A stretch of 61,318 nucleotides of DNA from an uncultured Eubacteriales bacterium (GCA_900543755.1 UQSP01000006.1:1-61318), one strand, 5' to 3'. Positions 51,191 to 60,436 are shown, counted from the first letter of the stretch. Notes: generated from the sequence alone by a model not told the origin. A program made the numbers and translations.

Positions 51191-53665
51191 TTACGTTACC
51201 AATGCAGCAATTCCACGGATAAGGTACGGGCAAGCAACGAGTATTGCAAAGATTACAATAAGCCCTACAAAGTAGTTCACGATCATCTTCCTCGCTTTCT
51301 CTTTGTCCTCGTTCTTATGCGCGATTGCAAAGAACACACCCATCACAATGCTCCAAATGGCAGCAGTCGCAAGGAACACCCATATCATATACGGGCGGTA
51401 CTTCTCAAACAGATCTTCCACATACGACGTTACCTCGTCATACTGATCGCCAAGCTCCTGCGTATAGGAATCGCCGCATATCGTACAGGTATATACTCTT
51501 GTCGTCTTACCGTTTTCGGAAGTCGAGTCGGTAATCGCATAGCTATGCCCCGTCGCGGCGATGACTTCCGTATATTCGTCGCCGCACTTGTCGCAGACAT
51601 ATCTGCGCTCCCCGTCCTCTGTGCAGGTCGCCGCTTTTACGATGAAGTTGGAATAATTATGTCCCGTAGGATACGCGCCGGTTTCTTCGGTGCGTTCGTA
51701 ACCGCACACCTGACAGGTATAGACCGTCATGCCGAACTCTTCGCAGGACGCTTCCTTTGTCGTCATAATAAAGTTATGCCCGAGCGGCTGGCTTTGATTA
51801 TCCGTATAGCTGTCCCCGCACCTCGAACAAGTATGCTTGGTATAGCCGCCCTCTTCACAGGTTGCCGCCACCGTTTCCGTCACATACACATGACCGAGCG
51901 GCTCGCTTTGACTGCCGTTATAGCTTACCCCGCAGCGGGTACAGGTGTATTTGATTCCCCCATGCTCCGTACAAGTCGCCGAAACCGTTTCCTGCACATA
52001 GTTATGCCCGATCGCCGCCGTTTCGTTGTCGCGGTAACTGTCCCCGCACTTTGTGCAGGTATAGATGGTATATCCCCGCTCCGTACAGGTCGCTTCCACA
52101 ATCGACGCGACGTAGCTGTGCCCCGTCGCTCCCGTCGGGTTGTCCGTATAGCTCACGCCGCAGCGCGTACATTTATAGGTCGTGTACCCATCTTCCGTAC
52201 AGGACGAATCTTCCGTTGTCGCTGTGTAACTGTGTCCGAGCGGCTGCGTTTCGTTGCCCGTGTAGTTATATCCGCACTTCGTGCAGGTGTATGTCGTATA
52301 GCCTGCGCTTGTACAAGTCGAATCGGTAACACTTGCGGAAAAGCTATGTCCCGTAGGAGCGGTTTGATTACCCGTATAACTGTCTCCGCAGCGGGAGCAG
52401 ATATATCTCGTATATCCGCCGCTCGTGCAGGAAGCCGTCGTCGTAGATGCCGTATAGCTGTGTCCGAGCGCCTGTGTCGCATCGCCCGTATAACTGCTGC
52501 CGCACACCGAACAGGTATATCTTGTATAACCTCCCGCCGTACAGGTCGGCAATGTAACTTTCGGAACATAGGTATGCCCTTCCTCGCAAGGGTGTATCGT
52601 CGTGATGGTATAAGTCGAAGTATTCCCCGCCTTGTCCGTTGCACGGAAATAGAACAGTCCCTGCGCATCTGTGGGCTGAATGTATGTTCCCGACGTATAT
52701 GTTTTCCATACCGAGGATGACGGCGTTCTGTATTCAAGTTTGCTCACGCCGCTGCCGCTGTCCGTTGCAGAAAAGCGGAATTTCTCTTTCGTTGAACCGC
52801 CCGATGCGATCGTGTTCCCGTTCTCCAATGAAAACGTACCGGACGGCGCAACGGTATCGAGATAGACGTAGTAGGTCAACGACTTATTCCCAAACTTGTC
52901 CGTAGCATAAAAACGATACAACCCGTTTGCAGAAGAAACCGAGAAGGTCTTGCTTGTCGAGCTTGTGGACGAATACGAGCCGCTGTTCGGTGCCATCCAA
53001 TACAGTTTATCAACGCCGCTTCCCGTATCGCTCGCCCTTACCGTAAACGACGTATTTGTGTACTTTCCCGTTGTGGAAGTCGATGCGCCGCTGATCGTAG
53101 GATTGGTATTATCGACGTATGTATCCACCACAAAGCTGAACGAATATTCCGTGGAATATGTTGCATACGCCCTCGGATTCGGGTTCCAGCCCTGCCCGTA
53201 TTCCCTGCCGCTGAACGTATATCTTCCGTCCGATAACCCCGTAATTTTTAACGTCGTGGTCGAGGTTTTCCCGACCTCTTGCCCGCTACTGTTTGTTACA
53301 CTGAGGTCATGCCATTGATAGCCCGATGTAATGACGATATTGACCGTATCCGATTTGATCGTGCCGCCGTTTGCAAGCGTTCCCGTACCGGACGACGAAC
53401 TGCCATACATGGAAATCGTGAGCGTGGTCGATTTGCCTTTCGAGTCCTTGACCGTTGCGGACGTCGTTCCCGTTCCCGAACTGTCCACCTTTTTCGATGT
53501 ATTGTACTGATAGTAACAGGTGTAATCAAAACTCACCGCATACTTCGGCGTTGTCGCCGCGTTTGCCGTCGCCGCGCCGTTCGGCAGCAACAGCAATGCG
53601 GAAAGCAACGCGAGCAACACGGCAAAGATTGTAAGTGCCGTTACTCTCTTCGTTTTACTTCTCAA
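51191..53665 (-). CDS. Cys-repeat surface protein fused to a VirB2-like pilin domain
   Basis: An 824-residue secreted protein. A signal peptide (about 1-36, ending ATANAA) is followed by Ig-like beta domains (about 40-355; two contain an SGSGV(D/S)KLxY motif). Nine full and one partial modules of about 40 residues with C-x9-C-x2-C-G follow (about 356-735). The last 75 residues are two transmembrane helices with IAHKNEDKEKARKMI between them. This end aligns with the element's VirB2-like protein (57674-57967), at roughly 19 of 42 identical residues by eye across the loop and second helix. I infer a pilin-like or tip protein that displays an adhesive stalk. It overlaps virB4 by 4 bp. Confidence 0.82.
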   Translation of the reverse strand: MRSKTKRVTALTIFAVLLALLSALLLLPNGAATANAATTPKYAVSFDYTCYYQYNTSKKVDSSGTGTTSATVKDSKGKSTTLTISMYGSSSSGTGTLANGGTIKSDTVNIVITSGYQWHDLSVTNSSGQEVGKTSTTTLKITGLSDGRYTFSGREYGQGWNPNPRAYATYSTEYSFSFVVDTYVDNTNPTISGASTSTTGKYTNTSFTVRASDTGSGVDKLYWMAPNSGSYSSTSSTSKTFSVSSANGLYRFYATDKFGNKSLTYYVYLDTVAPSGTFSLENGNTIASGGSTKEKFRFSATDSGSGVSKLEYRTPSSSVWKTYTSGTYIQPTDAQGLFYFRATDKAGNTSTYTITTIHPCEEGHTYVPKVTLPTCTAGGYTRYTCSVCGSSYTGDATQALGHSYTASTTTASCTSGGYTRYICSRCGDSYTGNQTAPTGHSFSASVTDSTCTSAGYTTYTCTKCGYNYTGNETQPLGHSYTATTEDSSCTEDGYTTYKCTRCGVSYTDNPTGATGHSYVASIVEATCTERGYTIYTCTKCGDSYRDNETAAIGHNYVQETVSATCTEHGGIKYTCTRCGVSYNGSQSEPLGHVYVTETVAATCEEGGYTKHTCSRCGDSYTDNQSQPLGHNFIMTTKEASCEEFGMTVYTCQVCGYERTEETGAYPTGHNYSNFIVKAATCTEDGERRYVCDKCGDEYTEVIAATGHSYAITDSTSENGKTTRVYTCTICGDSYTQELGDQYDEVTSYVEDLFEKYRPYMIWVFLATAAIWSIVMGVFFAIAHKNEDKEKARKMIVNYFVGLIVIFAILVACPYLIRGIAALVT

Positions 53666-56298
53666 TTCGTTTCCTCCTCTTTCCGTTCTTCAAAGAGCGA
53701 CTGCGTATAGTCCCCCGCCTTGACGAGAATGCAGTTGCGAAGCTCCGTACTCCCCACAAAGAACGTTTGCCCCGTTATCGCCGAGATGATCATGCGCTGT
53801 TCCTCGTCGTTGAAGCTGTCGCCCGCTTTATAGACGTCAAGCACGTCCTTCATGTCGGGCGCGGACAGTTTGAAGATAAAGCTATACTGACTGTTCTTGA
53901 TGATCGCCGAGGTCTTGCCCCGCAGTTCCTCGTTGGCATTCCAATCGGCGATATTCTGCGTGGCGGGGACGAACGAGCCGTTATACTTGCGGATACGCTT
54001 TGACATCGAATAGAAGAAGTCGAGCGCAATCGGGAACTTCGGGTCTATGTAGAGGTGCGCCTCGTCTGCAATGATGAGCGTATGAAGGTTTGCCCCGCCC
54101 TTGTTCCTTTCTCGCGCATTGATGACTTCTTGTTCGATAAAACGGAAGATAAGCAGCACCTGCGCGTTCGCCACGACGTTGTTTTTGTTTGCGAACAGGC
54201 TCTGGAAATCGAAGTCTATAAGGTCTGCATCCGTCTTTAACGTGGACGGTGCATTCCAGATGTCCGAATACCTGCCAGAAACAAACTTTTTAAGATACAA
54301 CTCCGCCGTGCGCATATCCCTCTTGGTAAGCTCGTCCATACTTTCCTTACTTTTGCTCTGTAATGTTTCCAAAAGGTCGGAAAACAGCGGGAAGTAGTCC
54401 GCAGGGAACGCCGAACAGTCAGTGTTTTCCGTGATACCCATTCTCTCGTAAGTTTCCACCACAAGGCTGTTGATGAGTTCGATGACGTCCACGGGCGCAT
54501 CCGCAAGTACGATCTTAAAGAAGCTCTCCAGCATTTTCAGGTGTGTGTTGAATGTGACCTTTGGGTCTGCGGGCGTACCGTCCTCCGTGAGTATTTTATA
54601 AATATGAAAAGGATTGATCCGCCCTTCCTTTGCATTGCCCACGTCGATGATGTTACCGCTCAAATTGCGGGTGAGCGTGAGGTATTCGGCTTCGGGATCT
54701 AATACGATCACCCGCGTGCCGTTCGCCCATTCGTTGGCGATGAGCGTTTTGAGAAAGTACGATTTACCCGAACCCGACTTGCCGATGATCATGGCGTTGG
54801 AGTTCTGATAAAGATTCCCCCTCTTCCATAAATTGAGAATGAACGGATACCCGTTCGTCTTGTTCTCACCGAGAAGGATACCGCCATCATCGAGGACGCA
54901 AGTCCGCACAAACGGGAACACCGCCGCGAGGCTTGAACTGTTGATTCCGCGCTCGTGGTTTTTGAGCGTTGCCGCAGGCGATACCGCCGCAGTCTTAAAT
55001 CCTTCGATCTGCAAGCCGTACAGCGTGGACGGTTTGAAGTTTTCCGTGAGCATTGCACGGCGCACCGCTTTTTTATAATTCTCGTTTTTAAGATAGTTAT
55101 AGGCCGTGACGGTCAACGTAACGTCTAAAAGACTCTCGTTCTCCGTCTGCAAACTATCCAAAAGCGCGTTCATCGTTTCCTGATGCGTTTCCGCGCTGTT
55201 CGCCTCGCTCGCCTTATCCGCCACGATCTGCTTGGTCGCCATCTCGCCGATACATTTGTCGATTCGGCGGATCGCCTTGTACTTGTCCACGGGCCGAACG
55301 TGCATCACGACCTTTGTATTCGGAATATTGAACAGCTTTGCGCCCCATGCGTTTTTGACGCGCAAGGGGTAGTCCGCAACTGCAAGCACGCTCGCTTCCG
55401 TTCCGTCGATGACATACCTGTTGCCGTGGAATACCACTTCTTTCGGCTTTACCCATGCAAGCAAATCCTCATCCGCAATATCCTTTTCCTCGCGTTCGTC
55501 AAAGTTCCGCGAAAAGCTGTATTTCAGAAACACCGCCGCATCGCGCTGACCTAACAGCTTCGTGGACAGTCCGCTCTTTCCGACCTCGCCCGCAATATTG
55601 ATAGCTGCACTTTCGAGGTCAAGTTCGTTTCTGCCATACACTATAATATAATAATCGGACAAGTACTGCTTGCGGATATTGTTGAGCTTGTCGATGCGGT
55701 CGATCCGCTCCTGCAAAATATTCCGCTTGATCTCCCGCACGTCGCTGTAATCTTCGCTTTCGCGCAACGCGGAAAGTTTGTCAAAGATGTCCTTTGCAAA
55801 GCCGTCCAAGTTTACGGGGCGATCTATTTTTATGATGTCCGCGCTCTGGTTCGCATCGAGCAATTTCAGCGCGTTTGCAATGTAGCCGATGTCGATATTC
55901 TGCTGTACCACGTCCTCAATGCCGAAGTTCTTTTGCCCGATCTTAATGACCCTGCCGAACATTCCGCCGCTGTACGCGAGCAAGCCGTTTGTTTTGATTT
56001 CTTTCAGCCCCAAAAGCGTGTCGATGTTTTCTTTCGGGTTCTTTGCGTCCGCCGTATATCTCTTTTTGGCGAACAGGAATTTTACATTCTCAAAGATACA
56101 GGTATAAAAGATGCCGTCGGGCGTGGGCATGAACATGACGACCGCTATCAAGCCCATAACGATCGCAAACGCCCAATTCCCCGCCGTGACCGCTATGAAG
56201 ATGAGCGCAAACACAAACAGCGCGACCACAACGTCCGTCATGGAATAGCACTTCCATACCGTGTTCTTCACTTTGATTTTTTTAGGGATAATTCTCAA
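53662..56298 (-). CDS. virB4: VirB4-family conjugation ATPase with N-terminal membrane segment
   Basis: An 878-residue energy-supplying ATPase of the type IV secretion system. The first 80 residues hold two transmembrane helices and resemble PrgI/VirB3-like proteins, so this is a VirB3-VirB4-type fusion. The Walker A motif is AMIIGKSGSGKSYFLKTLIA (near residue 500) and Walker B is HTLIIADEAHLYID (near residue 745). The C-terminal RIRKYNGSFVPATQNIADW block is typical of VirB4/TraE. It overlaps the VirB6-like gene upstream and the pilin-fusion gene downstream by 4 bp each. Confidence 0.94.
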   Translation of the reverse strand: MRIIPKKIKVKNTVWKCYSMTDVVVALFVFALIFIAVTAGNWAFAIVMGLIAVVMFMPTPDGIFYTCIFENVKFLFAKKRYTADAKNPKENIDTLLGLKEIKTNGLLAYSGGMFGRVIKIGQKNFGIEDVVQQNIDIGYIANALKLLDANQSADIIKIDRPVNLDGFAKDIFDKLSALRESEDYSDVREIKRNILQERIDRIDKLNNIRKQYLSDYYIIVYGRNELDLESAAINIAGEVGKSGLSTKLLGQRDAAVFLKYSFSRNFDEREEKDIADEDLLAWVKPKEVVFHGNRYVIDGTEASVLAVADYPLRVKNAWGAKLFNIPNTKVVMHVRPVDKYKAIRRIDKCIGEMATKQIVADKASEANSAETHQETMNALLDSLQTENESLLDVTLTVTAYNYLKNENYKKAVRRAMLTENFKPSTLYGLQIEGFKTAAVSPAATLKNHERGINSSSLAAVFPFVRTCVLDDGGILLGENKTNGYPFILNLWKRGNLYQNSNAMIIGKSGSGKSYFLKTLIANEWANGTRVIVLDPEAEYLTLTRNLSGNIIDVGNAKEGRINPFHIYKILTEDGTPADPKVTFNTHLKMLESFFKIVLADAPVDVIELINSLVVETYERMGITENTDCSAFPADYFPLFSDLLETLQSKSKESMDELTKRDMRTAELYLKKFVSGRYSDIWNAPSTLKTDADLIDFDFQSLFANKNNVVANAQVLLIFRFIEQEVINARERNKGGANLHTLIIADEAHLYIDPKFPIALDFFYSMSKRIRKYNGSFVPATQNIADWNANEELRGKTSAIIKNSQYSFIFKLSAPDMKDVLDVYKAGDSFNDEEQRMIISAITGQTFFVGSTELRNCILVKAGDYTQSLFEERKEEETN

Positions 56299-57488
56299 CT
56301 GCTTTCCCCTCCTTCTTCACTTCCCCCGTCCGTCGCACTTTCCGTGTATTGGTCGGAGCTGTCGTCCGATGACGACGAATCGCCGCTGTTGTGCGATTTA
56401 TTGCTGCGCCTTCTCACGGCATGGGAAATTCCTTTGATACCTTTCACAGCCAACCCTACTGTCATTGCGCTTGCAATTCTGCCGCCGTAGAACGCACTTC
56501 TCAGCCACCCGCCGCCGGCGCGCATATCGTCCGCCTGCCCGAACAATCTCGCAAACAGTGTCTGCCCCGCGGGAATGAGCATTGCTCCGCCCACGATCAT
56601 AAAGATCGTAAACATGGAATTGGCAAAACCGCTCACGCCGTCTATGTGCATACCGTTGATAATAGGCAACACAAGCACAAAAATATTGACTGCGAACACC
56701 GCGCCATACGCGAGAATGATTTTTGTCACGAACATCTCGCGCCAATTCTTGAACCGCGCTCCGTCGTCGAGCGGCAGCGTTGACATTGCAACGGGCATCG
56801 TGAAATACACGAACACGATCTCATACACGCGCTTTGCGAGGTTGAGTACCGCCATGATAAGCGCGATCGCCAAAGCTATGCCTGCAATGAGCGCAGGCAG
56901 ATACATAAACGTGTTCGGATTGACCATACCATTGCACTTCCATGAGGTGGGCCAAATGCCGAACAGCGCAGCGTTGTACCCGCCGAGTATCTGACTGACC
57001 GTAAGCGAAGTTACGTCGATATTCGACGCGGAATACCCGTTCAGCCATTCGCCGACGCAGGCATTGAAAATTGCCGTCGATAGTTTCGTCGTGTTGTTCA
57101 CTTGGAATATCCGTGCCAAAAGCTGTAAAAACGAATTTGCAATGAGGATACCGAGTATCACGACGGCGAGCATCGCCATTGTTCCTAAAAGCGCAAGAAA
57201 AAACTTCCCGACGATGGTCGATACATTCCTGTTGTTGACGATCATATTCTTGACAAGCCCCACAATCGTGAAAATACAAGTAAGTCCCACCGCCGTTATA
57301 AAGATGCACCAAAAAACTACGCCTATCGTCGAGTCGCCCACGATAAACTCAATGATGTTTACCTGCTGTCCGTGATAGTTTACGGTGGCAACGCCCGATA
57401 TTGCGGAGAATATCTCCATAAGTCCGTCGACAAGCTGTAACAGCCATAAGAAAAGCTGCAAGCCTATCTCCTGAATGAATATTAGCAT
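56295..57488 (-). CDS. VirB6/TrbL-like conjugation membrane protein
   Basis: A 397-residue polytopic protein with about seven transmembrane helices. It begins with a hydrophobic amphipathic helix (IQEIGLQLFLWLLQLVDGL), has a large extracytoplasmic loop around residues 110-180, and a conserved NLAKRVYEIVFVYFTMPVAM segment followed by LPLDDGARFKNWREMF, typical of the TrbL/VirB6 family of Gram-positive elements. The C-terminal 60 residues are basic, then a Ser/Asp/Glu/Gly-rich tail of low complexity. It should form the inner-membrane channel with VirB4. A structured element lies in its 5' region. Confidence 0.88.
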   Translation of the reverse strand: MLIFIQEIGLQLFLWLLQLVDGLMEIFSAISGVATVNYHGQQVNIIEFIVGDSTIGVVFWCIFITAVGLTCIFTIVGLVKNMIVNNRNVSTIVGKFFLALLGTMAMLAVVILGILIANSFLQLLARIFQVNNTTKLSTAIFNACVGEWLNGYSASNIDVTSLTVSQILGGYNAALFGIWPTSWKCNGMVNPNTFMYLPALIAGIALAIALIMAVLNLAKRVYEIVFVYFTMPVAMSTLPLDDGARFKNWREMFVTKIILAYGAVFAVNIFVLVLPIINGMHIDGVSGFANSMFTIFMIVGGAMLIPAGQTLFARLFGQADDMRAGGGWLRSAFYGGRIASAMTVGLAVKGIKGISHAVRRRSNKSHNSGDSSSSDDSSDQYTESATDGGSEEGGESS

Positions 57489-57503
57489 TTACCCCTCCTT
57501 TCT

Positions 57504-57546
57504 CTGAAAAGGAAGGGCAGCGAGAACACCCGCCGCCCCTTTTCAG
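57504..57546 (-). promoter_or_regulatory. Hairpin upstream of the VirB6-like gene
   Basis: On the minus strand CTGAAAAGGGGCGGCG (57546-57531) pairs with GCTGCCCTTCCTTTTCAG (57521-57504) with a 2-nt asymmetry. It directly precedes the AGAAAGGAGG ribosome-binding site. No T-run follows, so it may insulate or stabilise the 5' end of a processed transcript rather than terminate. Confidence 0.7.
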
Positions 57547-57548
57547 AC

Positions 57549-57675
57549 AAAATGGTTGAGTTTCGGGAATCAGGCAAGGAAGGCACGCAAGGCTATGAGG
57601 GAGCATACACAGACGTATGTGACCGAAATAGCCGCGTAAGCCTGACACAGCATGAACCCGAAAGACGACCATTTT
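57549..57675. ncRNA. Nested long-range structured element between pilin and VirB6 genes
   Basis: Five nested perfect stems enclose one another. A: AAAATGGT (57549-57556) with ACCATTTT (57668-57675). B: TTTCGGG (57561-57567) with CCCGAAA (57657-57663). C: TCAGGC (57570-57575) with GCCTGA (57640-57645). D: ACGC+GGCTAT (57585-57596) with ATAGCC+GCGT (57628-57637). E: CATAC (57604-57608) with GTATG (57615-57619). Stem A includes the pilin stop codon. Such nesting is not expected by chance. The strand of action is undetermined; the operon transcript is minus. I cannot name an RNA family. Confidence 0.75.
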
Positions 57676-57967
57676 ACGCGCCGACCCAAGCGGACAGGCC
57701 GTTAATGAGCAAAGGCGCGCCCATTGCAACGACGAATATAATGACGATGCCGATGACGAGATTTTTGATCATGTCGCGGGCGTTGATCTTCTCCTCATTG
57801 CGGTGCGCGATGGCAATTTTAATGCCGATATACGCACCCCATACAACGACGACCGCCGCGAGAGCGATGACGATATAGATCCAAAAACTGTCGATAAGGC
57901 TTTGGAGCTTCGCCACGATCTCGGCAAGGCTGCCGTCCAATCCTTCTGCCAACAAATTGATATTCAT
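57674..57967 (-). CDS. VirB2-like conjugative pilin
   Basis: A 97-residue protein with two transmembrane helices (FWIYIVIALAAVVVVWGAYI and NLVIGIVIIFVVAMGAPLLI) joined by the basic loop AIAHRNEEKINARDMI. Size, topology and position between a surface lipoprotein and the VirB6-like gene fit the VirB2/TrbC class of pilins or their Gram-positive channel equivalents. Its second half is repeated at the C-terminus of the 824-residue protein at 51191-53665. The structured element at 57549-57675 overlaps its stop codon. Confidence 0.82.
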   Translation of the reverse strand: MNINLLAEGLDGSLAEIVAKLQSLIDSFWIYIVIALAAVVVVWGAYIGIKIAIAHRNEEKINARDMIKNLVIGIVIIFVVAMGAPLLINGLSAWVGA

Positions 57968-57988
57968 GTGTTATGTAGTCCTCCTTTT

Positions 57989-59458
57989 TTAATTTTGATT
58001 TTTGTTCTTTCTCTTCTTCATGAAGATCACCGCGCCGATTCCGCCTGCCACGAGCAGTAAGAATACGACAAGCAGAATGATTGCCGTTCCCGCACTTCCT
58101 TTCCCATCATCTTCTGCGGGTTCCATCGTATCACCGGGCTGTTCCTCATTGCCGCTGTCGGGTGTTTCACCGGGCTGTTCCTCATTGCCGCCGTCGGGTG
58201 TTTCGTCGGGCTGTTCCTCGTTGCCGCTGTCGGGCGTTTCGTCGGGCAATTCTTCGTCACCGCCGTCGGGCGTTTCGTCGGGCAGTTCCTCGTCGCCGCC
58301 ATCCGGAATTTCGGGTGCTTCGCCTGCCGAAATATCGAACATCGTCAGCTCTGTGCCGTTCTCATCCATAATGGTTACGATGTAATTGCCATACAATCCG
58401 GCGTAGTCAACCTGTCCGTATTCGTTGGCAAAAAGCTGAATTTCCTCGCCGCTTTCACTTTTCAGATTTACCGTGAGATTGCCGACTTTGCTGTCACCGC
58501 AAGCACAGACACGGAGAGCAATGAAATATTTATCCTCGGCGTTATCCTGCACATGCAACTGATACAGATGCTTGTGCTGAGGTTCTTGCTCTTCCTCTTC
58601 GATATATCCCGTATCGCCGCTGGTCACGAAATCCGAAAGATAACTGTAATTGCAGACAACGCAAAGATGTCTTGTGTAACCTACGCTGTCCTCTGTCGCT
58701 TCCACAACAATGTCGAGATAGGTATGCCCCGTTGCCTTGGTGTAATCGGTAACATATCTGTCGCCGCAGTCGCTGCATATATGCTCGGTATAACCGTAGC
58801 TCACGCACGTTGCAGGGTGTACGGTTTCGGAATATGTATGCCCCTTTGCTTCCGTATAATCCGCCACGGCTTCGTTGCCGCAAGTCTGACAGGTATAGGT
58901 CGTGTACCCGCCGTCCGTACAGGTAGGTTCGGTCACTGTTTCGGTATAATCATGACCGAGAGCCTCCACATAGCTGTCTTTATACGAATATCCGCAGGTA
59001 TTGCAGGTGTGCGTCGTATAGCCCTGTTCCGTACACGTCGGTGCCGTCACTTCGTCCGTATAGTCATGCCCCGTTTCGTCCACAAACGTGTCCGAATACT
59101 CATAGCCGCACGTCGTACAGAAATGCGTGACGTACCCCTTATGCGTACACGTTGCGGGTACGATAATGTCCTGAAAGGTATGCCCCTTTGCCGCAACAAA
59201 ATTGTCCGTATAGCTGTCGCCGCAATTTGCACAAGTATAGACGGTATAGCCCTGTTCGGTGCAAGTCGCCGCAAAGGTCTGCGTCGCTTCATAGTCATGC
59301 TCGCAGGAGCCGTCGATTGCCGCGTATGTTACCGCCGCCGTTCGCTGCACTGCTGTTTCTGTCGGCTCTTGATTTTCCGTACTTGCACAGCCGACCGTCG
59401 CAAGTGCCGCGATAAGTCCGACTGCAAGAATCGGAAGCATCTTAAAAAATTTACTCAA
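57989..59458 (-). CDS. Cys-repeat surface lipoprotein of the conjugative element
   Basis: A 489-residue protein. I set the start at TTG 59458 because GGAG lies 6 bp upstream and the resulting N-terminus (SKFFKMLPILAVGLIAALAT, then VGC) is a textbook lipoprotein signal. Five full and one partial C-x9-C-x2-C-G modules follow (about 50-275), then a small beta domain (HKHLYQLHVQDNAEDKYFIA) resembling a cell-wall-exposed Cna-like fold, a Pro/Glu/Asp/Gly repeat of about 60 residues (PDETPDGGDEEL type), and a C-terminal transmembrane helix with KKRKNKNQN. It is anchored at both ends or processed at one. Probable role: cell-cell contact during conjugation (inferred). Confidence 0.8.
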   Translation of the reverse strand: MSKFFKMLPILAVGLIAALATVGCASTENQEPTETAVQRTAAVTYAAIDGSCEHDYEATQTFAATCTEQGYTVYTCANCGDSYTDNFVAAKGHTFQDIIVPATCTHKGYVTHFCTTCGYEYSDTFVDETGHDYTDEVTAPTCTEQGYTTHTCNTCGYSYKDSYVEALGHDYTETVTEPTCTDGGYTTYTCQTCGNEAVADYTEAKGHTYSETVHPATCVSYGYTEHICSDCGDRYVTDYTKATGHTYLDIVVEATEDSVGYTRHLCVVCNYSYLSDFVTSGDTGYIEEEEQEPQHKHLYQLHVQDNAEDKYFIALRVCACGDSKVGNLTVNLKSESGEEIQLFANEYGQVDYAGLYGNYIVTIMDENGTELTMFDISAGEAPEIPDGGDEELPDETPDGGDEELPDETPDSGNEEQPDETPDGGNEEQPGETPDSGNEEQPGDTMEPAEDDGKGSAGTAIILLVVFLLLVAGGIGAVIFMKKRKNKNQN

Positions 59459-59474
59459 ACATTCTCTCCTTTCT

Positions 59475-60221
59475 TTATTTTTTTGCCTTCTCCTGCAATT
59501 CAAGCAGTTTCGGCAGTTCTTCGCTCAAATACTGATCGAGCGTTTTCAGTTTTTGCTGTGTACTCATATCGGTGTACTGTTCCAAAAGCAAAGCGATCAA
59601 AATTTGCTTATGCTCCAACTTCGCCTGCAAGAGTGCCTCCGCATCTTCTTCCGCGAGCATCTCCGCCACTTTCAGTACCTTTGTATGTACTTCTTCCACT
59701 TTCGCGTTCCATGCCTTGTCGAGTGCGGCAATATCGGGTACTTTCTCCGTTTCTTCCTCCGCCTGTTCCTGTTCGCGGCGTTCTATGGCGTCGAGCTGTT
59801 TTTCTTCTTCCTCCGCCTGACTTCCGCCGAGAATATCGAATACATACTTGTCCTTATCGAACAGCCGCGCTTCGCGTTTCGAGATGTCCGCTTTCCCCTC
59901 TGCAAAGTACACGTCTTTGAGTTCAAACGACGGCGTGAACCTCGACCAGATCGGCTCATAGCCTCTGACCGATACGATTGCATCGCCCTTTTCGTCGCCG
60001 TTCAGCCGTTCGAGCATACCGATCGTAATGAGCGGTTGATTGCTCGCGCCCGTGTTCGAGGACGCAGGGCTTTCCGCGCTTGTATTGACCGAAAAGTTTT
60101 TGACTTTCTTCTGACCGCAAAGCTCGGAAAATTCTCTGCGCGTGTCGGGATCGTCCGAACCGATGAAGATTTTAATGTTTCTGTTCGTTCCATAGGGATA
60201 AAAGAAAAACGACGCAACCAT
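59475..60221 (-). pseudogene. C-terminal fragment of a VirD4/TraG-type coupling protein
   Basis: A 248-residue frame. Residues about 15-75 (IKIFIGSDDPDTRREFSELCG, then a linker, then PLITIGMLERLNGDEKGDAIV) match the end of the ATPase domain of VirD4-type coupling proteins. The remainder is a charged coiled-coil tail. The Walker A and B motifs, membrane helices and the whole N-terminal half are missing. The first 15 residues do not look like VirD4, and an in-frame stop sits at 60236-60238. Sequence beyond about 60222 belongs to something else. It should be non-functional as a coupling protein unless the break is an assembly error. Confidence 0.75.
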
Positions 60222-60295
60222 TTCGATTACGCCGTCTTAGAAATAAATTATTAAGTTTTAGTTCAATTTAATCTGTTATTTTTTCAATAAGCAAC

Positions 60296-60333
60296 TAAAA
60301 AGAGTCGAGTAATGTATATTCATTTCACGACTC
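60296..60333 (-). terminator. Terminator downstream of the FtsX-type fragment
   Basis: GAGTCG (60302-60307) pairs with CGACTC (60328-60333); on the minus strand a TTTTT tail follows. The 20-nt loop has a weak inner pairing (AATG/CATT). The surrounding region 60222-60436 contains no gene. Confidence 0.7.
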
Positions 60334-60436
60334 CACCGTCTTTTTATTTATACTTTTAATAACGATTTTGTGAACATTTACTTGCGCGAGGAACTATGTT
60401 TGCCATAGCCGACATGAATAACGCAAATTAGATACT

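Noticed and set aside
51317..52720. A 467-codon plus-strand frame with Arg/Cys-rich sequence
   Set aside because: It is antisense to the Cys-repeat modules; its own regularity only mirrors those repeats.
57552..57878. A 108-codon plus-strand frame starting MVEFRESGKEG
   Set aside because: Its first part is the structured inverted-repeat element and the rest is antisense to the pilin gene. The stems explain the sequence better than a protein does.
58553..59920. A 455-codon plus-strand frame
   Set aside because: Antisense to the Cys-repeat lipoprotein and the VirD4 fragment; no ribosome-binding site or known domain.
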